From Ciborinia camelliae (Eukaryota > Ascomycota > Leotiomycetes > Helotiales > Sclerotiniaceae): 64,000 nucleotides of DNA. Every line of letters begins with the position of its first letter. Position 1 is the first letter of the stretch. Below are positions 42,810 through 56,884 of the stretch, piece by piece. Both the position numbers and the translations under genes were made by a program. The stretch spans positions 209,669 through 273,668 of the forward strand of contig JANPYM010000011.1 of NCBI GenBank assembly GCA_025890175.1, given 5' to 3'. The notes beneath the pieces are model-generated. The model was not told the origin of the DNA, did not search any database, and saw only the letters and a program-made list of their open reading frames with translations.

Positions 42810-45612
42810 GGAATGAACGATCTAGGAAGGAAGGCGTATTATTGCGGGGCGGGAATTCTGGGATTTTGTTTGGTGGTCGAAATACTCGTAGTTTAACGGA
42901 CAAAATTCCGATTGCTCGCAGAAATAACACTTGTTGACAAAATATAGATAGAATTAAATCATCTTTATATTCACACCCCATCCCCAATCCCCAAAATTCC
43001 ACACGAATTAATATAAATCTCTACCTCCAGGGCTACATGCGGTGATTTGCAAACCAAGTGGCTAGCCAGAATTTCTACATTTCTAGATTTCAGATTTCTT
43101 CTTTGCATTAGAATATCTACATGGCTGCCAGTGAATTCACATGTACATCGCTCAATTCTGTTTATTGATATGCACTAATGGAGGATCTATATTAAAGAAG
43201 TAGAAGTTCGAAGATATAATTAAGTGATGGGTTGTTTATTCTTGCTAGTTCTCTTTTTATATATAAATAGGCGGTAGGAGCTGAATTCATTAAATAAATA
43301 GTATATCTATCTACCTCTCAGAACTTTTTGTCTGCAAGAAAATAATCAAGACTCGGGACTTATGCAAACTAGTTCAGGAACTTTGAATTGTTTATGTTGG
43401 GAATATAAATCTACCTATACAGTGGGAAGAGAATGGAGTTTTGATAATACATGGTATATCTTTTATATTCAAAATAACAATGATCCCATCATGATCATGG
43501 TTATGTTGAGTAGCAAAAGCTCTCTCGCTATCGTTTATAGAGTAAATAATAAGAAGTTTCATCACTTTCACTATTATTTATCCCCTTTTCTCATTATATT
43601 GAACCCGGAATAATGTATGATATCACTAAACGACACATATCACATCTCATATCAAGAAATCTTAACATATTAACTTTCCTCCATCCCTTTGATATCCTTT
43701 CCAAGATATTTAGTTGGAAGTTCGTTAGATACATAGGGAGTATGGTTTCTCTTTATACCCTTACACACATTTTTATCCACAGTAATGACGGGGCATAAAA
43801 TAGAAGCCAGGATGCGGGATTGTGTGTTAGTTGTATGGGAATTACTACCAGACTGGATGGACATGACTTCATCGGGAAGGGCACATGGGAATCTCGGTCG
43901 GGATATAAATTAATATATCTTGAATATTCCATGGTTTTGCAATAATGAGAAGACAATAGTGATAACAAAATTTAAGGAGTCTAGTGTTGTAATGAGAATT
44001 GCTTTATGATCTGAACCTGCAATTTTTATCGACGAATAGATTGGGCTAGAATTCTTAGATATTGACGGGGCTTTCTACTAAAATGTTAAGCGCAATGAAA
44101 CAGTATCTTTTGATTTTGATGGAAATTCTTAGGAGACTGTTGCCATTTGCTTCATTGATTGATAGTGGTAAACACCATATGGTAATGACAGTGAGCAGTA
44201 AAAACCTCTCTGGTTTCCGATCTCCATGTCATGGCATTGGTTATACAGAGATTTAATAGAAGCACTGTCATTTTGATTAGTTGCAAAATCCGAAGGAAAT
44301 AACCTATTTGGATTTTGAAGTATTTTATTTTTGATCTCATAGAGTTTTAGAAGTAATAACTAGGTTGTTTTTATACCCATTCGCTAGTCTGAATACCGGC
44401 ATCTGGGGAAATCATGCAGGAAATTATCTATGATGACTTGAAATTGTTAAACCCCTAATTAAAAATAAATGATGACCAATTGCAAATATCAAATAAGATT
44501 TTCAGTTTTCACGATATATATATAATCCCTGAATCAAAAGTTTTTCTTCTTCAGTCACGTTCTTCAAGCTTAAACTTAAGACATAGGTTGTGTATAGAGC
44601 GATGAACCAACCTTGCCGCCAGTACGCCAAAATTTTCTGGCTATAAATGCCTAGATATCCAATGAGCATGCACACTGAACATAAGTAATTATTGTTATTT
44701 TTTGAAGTTCAGAGTATAGGGAGTGACAGTGAGAAGTATCATTGACAAGCGAGAATTTTTAGATTTTCTGAAAAGGAACACTTGGGATTGATCTTCCCAC
44801 GAGAAACTTTTGTACCTCACATACTGTAAAGTTTATCCGATGTTCATTCTGTGTTAAAGAACATTCTCTATTCTGACAACCTTTTAGAATTCCGCCCTTC
44901 GAAATCTGCCAGTATCCTTCTACTTGTTCTGTGGTGAGTAAACATGTCACGTCTAGATATCTTCCCGATTTTATACCGACTCTTCGTTTCTCGAGTTTGG
45001 AATATATGATTAGAGTTGTAACGGTTTCCTATTCTGGATACTTTGAGGGGATTCTGATTGTAGTTGTGGAAAGGTGGATTTGTTGTGAAGTATACGATCC
45101 TGTGGCTATATAGACCATATAGTCGCACCTGCCATATGAATCCTTAGGAACTTTACAAACTAGTGCGAATTGATAATCTGGTTATATAAAGTCTTCACAA
45201 GCTCTTATCGTTCGAGTCCATAAGCAACTTAACCACCTCACTGATGATCCGTGAGGTCCGGCAGATGATACCCGGTCCAAGGTATTCTATAAGAAGTGCT
45301 CAGAACTGGCTGTTGAGCAATTGGGATTGTTATTTTGTAGGATGATGTAAATGATGAGCATAGCATTCCGATAATGTATAATAGTATTGACAGAGATGCA
45401 CAAACTCATAGCAATTAGACGACAGCAGAATTAGGTTGTGATCAAAACTATCAATCAGACAAAGCCTTTCTTTTTATGATTATAGAGCAGTGACGTGACC
45501 GCACATGTATAATGAGGGCAATAAATTATGACCATATCCATAATGAGAATTCTCAGTTTGGTTTCTTGAAAGATATATTTTGGTACATCGTAATTCGCCC
45601 GCAGGTAAAAAG

Positions 45613-45650
45613 TGTTGTTATAAAATAGTTCTACATACACTAGCTCGATA
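45613..45650. repeat. Dispersed repeat, copy 2
   Basis: Matches 23,172-23,209 with one substitution across about 38 bases, then diverges. Downstream text (ataataagttcaatagaaagg) resembles 68-90 of the window (ataatgattgatagaaagg), linking the three sites. Confidence 0.65.
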
Positions 45651-48414
45651 GTCACTACAACAATATAATAAGTTCAATAGAAAGGCATTTATAGCCTGGT
45701 ATTCACCAAACACCGTGGCGTGCCACTTCCGAATATCTTACTTCTGTATGCTCCCCAGTTGATACCTTGTTCTTTGCTCAGATTGGACTATAAAAGCTTT
45801 CAGGAAGTCTACTGCATCCTTGGTCAAGATTGTTAACATCGATGTTTATTCCACTGAGGTTGTGCCAGAATGCTGTGCCAGGTGATAGCCTATTGCTTCT
45901 CGACTGGAGTAACATTCTTCGATTGGGACTTGTTATGTGCTGATATGCTCTTTCTTCTATGTATAAATGTAACTAGATAGCAAATCATCGACAGTAGTAG
46001 TAATAAGTGGTAACAATTTAACAATTTTAACCGTGGAACATGACCAACCGACGTTTATTTTAAATCCAGGTTAAAACACCCATCTTTCTCTCCAAAATTC
46101 TACTGTATGATCATGCAGACGGTTATATTCTTCGTGCTTGAACATACTCAAAAGTCCTAGAATCACTTTCTTAACTTGTGTGAAAACTTTCGATCAGGAA
46201 ATCGTTGTGGTTTTATATACACCCTACCCCTGCCCCTGCCCATCCCCCAAACTCCTCTTCTCCAAATGAGATCCACGCTAATGATTAAACCATCTTGACT
46301 TCAATTCAAATCTTGTATTCACTGAAGAACTACAAATAGTCCCCCATTTCCTTTCCCATTCCTATGCAAGAGATCTAAGGCCAAGTGTCAATATTATAGC
46401 ATAAAAGCTCCTCAAAAGCCATCTTTCCCATGGTAAACAAACCAACTGACAACGAAGCATTGGCAAATTGTGGAAAGCTCTTCTTCTGAAGCTGTAAAAT
46501 CCCGCACCATTATGTTAGACGGATTTGGTCGGTGTATTTCGATTTTCGGGAAATACATATCGTCCCGGAAACTTTAGAGGAGAAAATATTGATGATAGGT
46601 TGGAGAATGACAACATTAACTTCATAGGATGACAGACGACAGTCAAAATAGTGCATCAGCATGGAAAAGGTTGTTAACTTTCTTTTGGCTTTAGATGATA
46701 TTCTAAATATCTCTATTGAGATCCTGAGAATACGCCACACAATGGCACCCAACTCCACAGCTATGGCTCGGGTGTGGCAGTTCAGAAAGTCTTTCTCTTT
46801 TTTTCTCCGAACCATTTCCAGAAGCTTTTTATGCTACTCGGGAGAGATTAGCGAGGAGAGGATTGGGATGGATTGGAAGTGGATTGATCTTAATTTTGAT
46901 TCTTGCACCAGTGATTAAATCCATCCACCCTATCTTTACTATTCGCTTTGACTTGGGTGAATATGATGCCGTCTGCTCTCCGTGTGCAGTAGCTGTTATA
47001 TCAAGTGATAGGCAGCCTCATTGTAGATCCTCAATCTATATCCTTCATCTCCGAACCAAGTTCATTTTCTTGTGCTTCAAACATGTTGATCTTTTCTCAA
47101 AGAGAAGAGGCGTTGATTCACCTTATTCTATTCTATACTTTCTGCTTGAGGTTTAAAAAATATGCATCCTTCGAAATAAAGAATAACAAGATATTTCTGA
47201 CAGACAGGGCTCGCTGGGGGCTGTGGGATAAAAGGAGTCTGGCCAATGAATGTACTGAGGAGATATTCTTATTTAAGAAAGCAAGATAAATTCATTGGAT
47301 TTTTTATCAAAGGTCTGGTGAATGGCTGAAGCAGAATGAGTAATGGAAAACTTCTCCTCGGCAGATGTCATAGATTTATTCAACCTAGACTTATTTAAAC
47401 TCAAACAAATCTTTGAAGGATCCATAGAGTAAATATAAACTTTTTCGCCGATATGATGATGCGCCTGAAGGACCGAGTTCTCTGAATTCCTGCAGAGTTG
47501 ACTTGATTTGTCTCGGGAGTGAGGATAATGATCTTGATGGTAAAGTTGGTGCTGTCGCTAATGGCGAGAGTGAAATTTGCGGACTATCATCTGTACCTTT
47601 TAATCGATGACTGTTGATCCGTTCACCAATGCAGGAATTATGGGGTTTCTTGATAATAAACGCCAGACATACATTGGACATGACACGAAACCCCCCATTC
47701 CCAAGAGCCATGGTGTGACAATCTCATTTCTTTTATTCTTTTAATGTATTACATTCATGTTGAGACTGAGTGTCTATTTATGTCAACTGCGGCTTGCAGA
47801 GAGAGGAAGTTAGGATGTATAATACAGCGTCATTGGTGGTATTTGTATATGATTCACCTTCTAAACATTCCAGCACACGAAAAAAAGCTTCTTGCACCCC
47901 TGTTTCGTACTATTGGGGAAAGATACATTTACAGAACATAAATATATCTACCAAAATCCCTTAGCGATATGATATCCATATCCCAACAAACCACCATACC
48001 TACCCCTCATAAACCACATTCAGTATTGTATTCACCATATACCCTCCCCCTCCTACTTCCACTTCGAACATCTTTGGGGTTTCTATATAAAAGCACGTAG
48101 AAACACATATGGGGCTTGTAAAATCGAAAATCAAGAACGGTGACAAGCGGCAAGGCTTGCTTGTCACCCGACCTTCCAGCTCATTATAATGCAAGAAATC
48201 ACGAAAATTTTCCTAGTTTCAATTTGATTTTGAAACAAGTAATAATTAAAAGATACAATATAGAATAATATTATTAACAGCGATATAAAATAACTTTGGA
48301 CGGCAATAACAATAATATGAATTGTATGACATACTGTATTGTTATCCTGATACAGTACCTCGCTTAAAATCAAATCAACCTAGTAAACAAAGCTCCAAAC
48401 TAACCAAACAATAG

Positions 48415-48535
48415 CAGGCCGCAGTAACAGGGGTGGATTTAACAGGTCACGTGGGGACTAGACTAGCGTAGTATTAGCGTAGGACCTTGCTTATAAGCAG
48501 TCACAGTTTAGATCTTGAATCCACATCCCCTTCTA
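48415..48535. repeat. Dispersed repeat related to 7,590-7,680
   Basis: Shares gcagtaa-c/t-aggggtgg, gtcac, ctagcgtag and gaatccacatcc in the same order and orientation with 7,590-7,680, with an insertion of about 30 bases. Confidence 0.55.
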
Positions 48536-51189
48536 ACAAAACCACCTGATTTTCTGCCGCCACCCTCTTCTCCTCTATCAGGAAAAGAAATAAAATATCA
48601 CAAATCCTAGATAACTTATATAGCCTCTTTCTTTCCTTCCTTTCTTTTTATTTACCAAGATATACTACTCCTATCACAGAGATTGCCGTTTTTTGAAAAT
48701 TAACTAGTAGATAGATATTTATTCAGCTAAATATTCACTCAGCGGGGTATTTAGTACATACCCGCCTCTAAGAATCTTAGTTCAAGATCTAAGTCAGAAA
48801 ATAGCTTGGTTTAGTTAAAAGAGGATATAGATTAAAAATCTAAACTAGGATTATTTATAAATAAGATCCTAAACTAATATTACATTAATCTAATCCCCAT
48901 ATAACTTATTAAATTTACCCCTATTATTATTTTGAACACATATAAATTGCACCCTGCAACTACATTTTCAATATTATAATTGCAAATAAAATATTAAACA
49001 AACTTCAAGATTATATAATCTTACAATTTTTCAAATAATTATTTACATTATTGCAATATTATAATATTAATATATTTAAAAAATATTTATTATAATTATT
49101 TATAATTTCTTTTTTTAACTTTTTTAATAACTAATTTATTTCAAATTGTAATTCTTATATACCAAAAATATAAAGATTTGTTTTTTTATAAATAATATTA
49201 TATTTTTTAATATTAAATTTTTTATAAAAACTTTTTATTTTTAATATTTTTTTTATTTTTTGTAATAATCTTTCAATATAACTTTTTGTTTAAATATTTT
49301 GAAATATTAGTAATTTATTTTTTTTATTTATAATAAAATATTTTTTTTAAAGTTAAAATAATTTTAAATAATTTTTGTAATATATCCTTAGAATTAATAT
49401 TTTATTAATTTGTTATAAAATATATAATTATTGATAATTTTTTTTAAAATCAATAATTATAAACAATTTTTATTAATTCAATTTAAACTTTTATTTCGTT
49501 ATTTTGAAATTATATAATATAATTAATTATTTAAAAATAAAAACTTTTTAATAAATTTTTTGATTATAATATTTTTTGTTAAGATTTTTTTGTAAATTTA
49601 AAGTTTTATTAATTTTTTATAAAATATATTATTTATTTATTATAAATCTAATAATAGTTTTTATTTTTTAAATATTTTTTATATTAAAGCATTTTTTTGT
49701 TATTATTAATATTATTAATAATTTTTTATAATAACTTAGAAATTCTTATTTCAGATTTTTAATTAATTAAAATTTTAAAAAAATTTTGTAAAATAAATAT
49801 TCCAAATATATAATATTTCATTTATTTATTTTTAATATAGTTTTGATAATTAAAGGCTTTTAAGTTTTTCGAAAATCCTTTAATAATTTATTAAATATAT
49901 TTTAAATAATTTGTATAACTTTTTCAATTATTTTTGTAATCTTTTTAATTACAATTAATAAAATAATTTATAATACATAATATTCTTTAATATATTTTTG
50001 GATTATATTTTCGAAATATAAATTTAAATTAATATAGAATTTTATAGGTACCCCAAAATATATAAAAAGATATACTAAATATTTAATAATTTTTAAATTA
50101 ATATTAAATATATAAAAAAATATTTAGATATAATAAAAAAAATAATTAATTATTAAAAAAATATATTTGTAAATATTACTATTAATAATTATTTAAAAAA
50201 AAGAATTTATAAAATTTATTCCAAAATAATTTATTAATATTTTAATTACAATTTTTGATTAAACTTATAATTATATAGCAAATTTATATTTTATATATTT
50301 CAAGTATTCTAAACAGTAATTAACTATATTTTTAATTATAATAGGCTAATATAGATTATAAAACTTTTATATAAATATTTATAATACAAAATAATTGAAT
50401 AAGTTATAAGCTTTATATAAAACTAATATAATTTTTATTTCGAATATATATTGTTTTTATATATTCCAAAAAATATAATAAAAAATGTTTTTATTGAATA
50501 ATTTGTATTTGAAATATTTGTAATTAAAAATTGCTTATTAAAATTTATTAAATTTATTTAAAACTTATTTATATTTATAAAACCAATAAATATTAAAAAA
50601 TTATTTAAATGATTTATATAATAAAATAGTTTTAATTAAATTATTAAAAACATTTTTAAAGTATAATTATATTTATATTTAAAAAAAGTTTTTAATTAAT
50701 TAAAAATTCTTTATCTATTTTATTTATTTATATTTAATTTTAATTTTTAATATTATAAATTTAATTAAATCTTTATATTATAATGATTTAAAAATTGTTT
50801 ATATCAATTCTTTATATTCTCCTTTATTATTTTTTTATATTTATATAGATGTTTCATTTATAAATTTAATATTATCAAATTTTTGAATATTTAATATATT
50901 TTAATAATTTAAATTTATAAAAATTGTTTGGGATAATATATTAATTATTTTATTTTTAATATTAGAAATATATTAAATTTTCATATTTAATATTTAAAAC
51001 TTTAATATTCATCAAATATAAATATTTTTATAAAAAATATAATTTAAAAAAAAAATTATAAATTAATAATTTATTAAAATAATATTAATATTTTTAAAAT
51101 TTCAAAATATGTAATTAAATTTTCAAGAAAATTTAATAATAATATAAAGTTTATATTTATAAATATTATAATTATTAATTTGGTTATTT

Positions 51190-51373
51190 AGTGATAAATT
51201 ATTATTGATTAATAATATATAATAAATAAATTATATTGTAAAGTATATTAAGATTGAATACAAAATATATGATCCTTATATATATCTGTTATACAAATAA
51301 TATAGCTATATGTAACTAATACTGCTATTAACGAAGTTATATAATTGAAGATTATATATTTCAAATTGTAATA
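51190..51373 (+). repeat. Strongly mutated third copy of the 1.1-kb repeat (3' part)
   Basis: Aligns with the last part of the units at 56.9-59.3 kb: actgctattaacgaagt against gccgccgctaacggagt, and tttcaaattgtaata against ccccaaatcgcgaca. Almost all differences are C to T or G to A. Similarity further upstream is plausible but blurred by low complexity. Confidence 0.75.
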
Positions 51374-53653
51374 TTAATATTTTTTGAAAAAAAATAAGTA
51401 TATATATTTAAAAGTAAATATAAAATGCAAAATATATATATAATAAAAAAGAAAATATAAAAAAAAAAATATAAAAATAATTTTATTATTTTTTATTATA
51501 TATTTTATATATATTATATATATAAATATTTATATTAAAATTAATACTAATATATTTATTTTTAATATAATTTCAATTCAATATTAATTAAATATATTTA
51601 ATTTATTAATTGAATTTTAGTTTATATATATTTAAATTAATAAAATTAATTAATATTTAATAATATTTTATTTTTATTATAATATTTGTCAAATTGTTTT
51701 TATTATTGATTTATATTATTTTAATAATTTTTCAATATTTATAATTTTATTAAAATATTATAATATTAATTATAAATTGTTTTTTTTGGATTATTTTAAA
51801 TTTTATAATATATTTATATAATAATTTGAAATTAATATATATTACAAATAAAATTTTATTTAATTTTAAAATATTATTAATAATATTTTTAATTATTAAT
51901 ACAATATTAAATTTTAATATAAATATATAAAATTCAAATATAAAAATGTTTTTTATAATTTGTTTATATTTAACAAAAAATTAATATATAATATTTGTTT
52001 ATTTATAATTATTAATAAAAATAATAATATAATTTATTTAAAATAATAAACTTTTATTATTAATAAAAAATATATTTATAAAAATAATAAATTATAAAGA
52101 TTTTTTATTTAATAATATAAATAAAAAATTGTAATTAATATTTATAATTTATTATATAAAACATTTATTTAAGGTCTTAATATTTTTTTTGTTTAATTTA
52201 ATAATTTAGACTATAAAAAAATAATTATATAAGATTTTGGGTTAATAAATTTATTTAATATAAAATTTTTAAACTTATTATAAAAAGAATTATTTTTATA
52301 TATTAATATTTTTTTATAATTTGTTATATATCCCAAATATATTTTATAAATTGGAAATAATTAATTTAATAAAATTAATTTAATTTTTTTAAATAAAATA
52401 AATATTAATTTTATATAATATAAAAATTTTATTATTAAATTTGATTAATATAAATAATATAAGTTTTTTTTTTAGTTTTATTTTAAAAATTATTTTTATT
52501 AATTTTATTTATTTTAATATTACAAATTTGGTATTAATTGTGATAAGGATATTATTAATTTATAATTTTATAATGTTAAAATTAATATTGTTTGTATATA
52601 ATAATTTAATATTATTTGTATATAATAAATAAAAATTATAAATAAATATAATTATATAAAATTTTTGAATATAATAACTATAATAAATATAAAACTAATA
52701 ATTGTTTGTTTTAAAAATGTTATATAAAAATTTATATATTTGAAATAATATATTGAAATTTAATTTTATTTTTATTGGAAATATAATATAAAATGGTTGA
52801 ATTAATTTATTAAAGAATTATATGTAAATTTAAATAATATTATAAATGTATAAATTTATATTTTGATTATAAAAAATTATTATTAATATTATAAATATTT
52901 ATTAATTATAATATTAAATTATTAATAATTAAATTAAAATTATATTTTTATTATTATTATTATATATTTAAATAATCAAATATAATTTTTTATATACTTT
53001 ATTCATTTTAAGTTTTTTGATTTTATTTATAAAATATAATTTAAAAATTCAAATTTTGGATAATATTTTTATTTTTAATATAATTTTAAATATATTTTCT
53101 TTTATTAATTTATTAATTTTTTTATATTGAAAATTGATATATAAAAATAAAATATAATTAATATTAAATATTCTATCATAATTATATCCCTATATAAATA
53201 TTATAAATTATAATATATTTAAAATAAATATTATAATTAAATTTATTAAATATTAAATAATATATAATTATAAAATTTGTTTAAAATTTTTTAATAATAA
53301 TATAAATAAAAAACAAATTAAAATAATAATTTATAATATTTATAAAAAATTTTTTATTAAATATAAAATATTATTTTGTATTTTATTAAAACTAATTAAT
53401 AAATTTAATTTAAATTGCAATTTATATAAAAATGGTTTTATTTAAATAATTTAAAATTTTATAATATTATGTTTTTATTCGATTATACATAATTTATTAT
53501 TAATACAAAAAAAATTTTATAATCCAATCTATTAATTTTTTACAAAAAATTCAATTTTATATTATACTAATATTTCGGAATTAATTAAAAAATTATAAAT
53601 AATTATAATAATTAATCTATTTTGTTTTATTAAAATATTTTTAATTTATTATT

Positions 53654-53813
53654 TGTTGAACCGGGTGACTATAGAACTTAGCGCGGCGCGTAGCGTAGCG
53701 TCCGTGCGTAGCACGAACGCGGCTACGCTCTCGTAGGAATAATAGAATCCTCTGCGAGGATTCTACTATTCCTACTAATCAATCTAATCCTATGCTTCCA
53801 TCATACCTTAACA
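53654..53813. mobile_element. Solo LTR 1 (160 bp, target duplication TTATT)
   Basis: Starts TGTTGAACC and ends CCTTAACA, so the termini are TGTT...AACA, and it is flanked by perfect 5-bp direct repeats TTATT at 53,649-53,653 and 53,814-53,818. It is GC-normal within AT-rich DNA and holds a strong hairpin at 53,733-53,775. No internal coding region, primer-binding site or second LTR is adjacent, hence solo. Confidence 0.82.
53733..53775. repeat. Hairpin in solo LTR 1
   Basis: 20-bp inverted arms (gtaggaataatagaatcctc and its complement with one mismatch) separated by a 3-nt loop, tgc. It resembles in design the hairpin at 11-59. Confidence 0.9.
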
Positions 53814-55374
53814 TTATTTAACTTATAATCTTAATATTATTATTATTGCTTTTTTTATTATTATAGTTTTTTAAATAATATTTAATATTAAAGTATTATA
53901 TTTTATTATATATAGGTAAGTATTGTATACTAATAGAGTAAATATTATACTATTTAGTCCTATGATATTATTAATTGTTTTTATTATTATTTATAATATA
54001 TATTATTTGCTTAATTCTTTATAAACAAAATTATTAAAAATAATAATATAAACCCTATAAATCGGATTATAATATTATTTGATAATACCAATTAATTAAT
54101 AAGTTTTGATTAATATAGTTCTTGTATTGATTTTTATAAATATTATGGATTAAACGAATTTTTTATTAATAAATTAAGTGTCAATATTGTAAACAATATA
54201 ATCAGGCGATTTTATATATATATTAATTTATATATATTTTAAGATATCCTATATATATCTAATTATAATATTATTAAGTTAATTAATAATTTAATATTTT
54301 ATAGTTTTATTAATAATATATAATATTAATTTATTATTAATATAAAAAATATTAATATATATTAAAAAATTATATTTAATATTATTTTATAAAATAAATT
54401 TAAATTATTTTGGGGATTTATTATATTTTTAATATTATTTATAGAACTTTATTAATTTTTTGATTAATTCTAAATTATAATTATTATATTTTATATATTT
54501 TAATAATTATTAAAAATAATATATAGTTAAATAATTAAAATATTAATATAATTATTAAAATTTAAATATTATTAAATAATATTTTTTTAAATTTATTAAA
54601 TAAAATTATAAATTAATATTTTATTAAATAAAAATATAATTATATTTATATATAATAAAATAATTAATACAAAATAATTCTTTTTTTTATACAAATATAT
54701 TATTAATATTTTTATAATATATTTTAAATCGATTTATATTAATAAAATTAAATAAAAATAATATATTTACGAATATAATATAAAATTTAATAATTTTAAT
54801 AAAAAATTTAATTATAAAAAAATTAATAAAATTAATAAATTTAATATTAAAAATAATTAATATATTATTTATAATTAAATAATCCAATATTAAATTTATA
54901 AACTTTTAAAAAACCTAAAATTGAATATATCCAATAATTGATTTTTGTATTATATTAATATTGATAATTATATTTTGAAATTCAAAATTACTATATTAAA
55001 AAGTTATATTTAAAGGCTTTATAATTAATATATATATTAAAGTTTTTATTATTAAATTGTTAATAATTTTTTTATTATTAATAATTAGTCTATATAATGT
55101 ATAAAAGATTTTTGTATTGCCATTAAAATTATTATTTATATAAAATATACTTTTTTTTTTTTGATAAATTTATTTATTTTAAAATTAATTTAATATTATT
55201 GAAATTTGTTTTTATAATATTAAATTTATTTAATTTGTTTTTTTGAAATATATTCTTTTCTATCTTTATTATTATTGTTTTTATTATAAAAATTTGAATT
55301 ATATAATTAAAATTATAATGAAAATTAAAATCGAAAAAATAATTAAAATCAAAATTTATTACAATTATAACTAT

Positions 55375-55450
55375 AATTGCAATTAAAATTGTTATTACAA
55401 TTAAAATTATTATTACAATTATTATTATTATTATCTCAATTAAAATTTCG
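55375..55450. repeat. Low-complexity tandem motif
   Basis: acaattaaaattgttatt followed by acaattaaaattattatt and shorter variants; probably an AT-drifted minisatellite. Confidence 0.45.
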
Positions 55451-56884
55451 ATTAAAATTTAAATTATAATCATTACAATTATAATTATTTTATTTACAAT
55501 TATATTTTTTGTTTTTAATATTATTTTAATTAATATATTTTTAATTTATATAATATATTTTAAATTGTTTTTTGTTTTATTATTTATTTTTAAATCAAAT
55601 ACTATACTTAATAATATTTAATTAAATTGAAATATATAATAATAATTTATAAATCTTTATATTAATATATAAATTGTTTTAAAAAATTACAAATAAATTT
55701 AATAATTTTTAATATATATATTTATATATTAAATAAAATTTATAAATTATAAAAAGTTTATCATAAAAAATATTATTAATTTGTTTTTGTAATAAAAATT
55801 AATATAAAATATTTTGGATTTTTTTAATAAATAATAATAAATATTTGTTAAACGTTTTATTTAAATTTTTGTTTGTTATTGTTTAAAATAATATTTAAAC
55901 TTATTTATTTTTGATTATATATATATTTTTTTTTTCTTCAAAATATTATTATAATAATTCAATAAAAATTTTGAATATCTAAAATTTTTTTATAAAAATA
56001 TAATAAATCTATAAAGTATTATTAATTAATATATATAAATAAATTAATAAATATATAATTAAAAAAAATATTATTTATTAATATATATTATAAAAAATAT
56101 TAAATTTATATTAAATACTATTATTAATCCTAAAATATTTTAATTTATTATTATAAAACGATTTCTAAATAATTAACATTGCATTATACTAAAGCTAATG
56201 CATTTACCCAATATTGTTTAAGAAAGCTATATATTTATTGTTCAATAAAAAAAACAATAGCAAAAAGAAAATAGTGAATTATTCAAATTTAGCTTTTTCA
56301 ATAAAACAAAAAAAAGTACGTTAAAGTATTTAAATAAACTTTTAAATATAAAAAACGAAAAACAAATAATATTATATTATTTTATAAAACAATTAATTTT
56401 GAAAAAATAAAATTCGAAATTATTTTATTTCAAAACTTTTTCAATTTGTTTTTTTGTTTATAAAATATATTTTAAAAATTTAATAATATCATAAAATCTT
56501 TAAATAATAATATTATTAAATAAAACATATATTCCTTATAAATATAATATTTATTAATATTTAAATAAATCGATACTATCAAATTATTTAAAATTTTTTA
56601 TTTAAAATAAATTAAATTAATTATAAACAATATTTTAAAAATTAAAATCCTAAATATTAATATACTAATAATCAAAAAATCGAAATATAATATATTTGTT
56701 TATTTTTTTATCAATAATCTTTTTAATAATTTTAAAATCATTAAAATTTTTTTTTCAAAATTTGTAAAATTTATTATTATTAAAAATATATTCTATAAAA
56801 AAACTATTTATTATTTTTAGTTTTATTATAATTATCAATTTTTATATTATAAATAATTGTATTTTTTATCGTCTTTACAAAAAT

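Larger units (their letters stand above)
42810..48700. other. Long gene-poor, moderately AT-rich transition region
   Basis: Nearly 6 kb with no gene I can support. Features seen: a dispersed repeat at 45,613-45,650, a possible relic of the two-module family at 46,376-46,815, and a repeat copy at 48,415-48,535. Composition drifts to AT before the block beginning near 48.7 kb. Confidence 0.5.

Noticed and set aside
45190..45300. tRNA-like text (gttcgagtcc and gatgatccgtgag)
   Set aside because: No consistent acceptor, D and anticodon stems could be paired around it.
47391..47711. 106-residue minus-strand frame
   Set aside because: Composition is acceptable, but there is no domain or splice context and no match to the two-module family.
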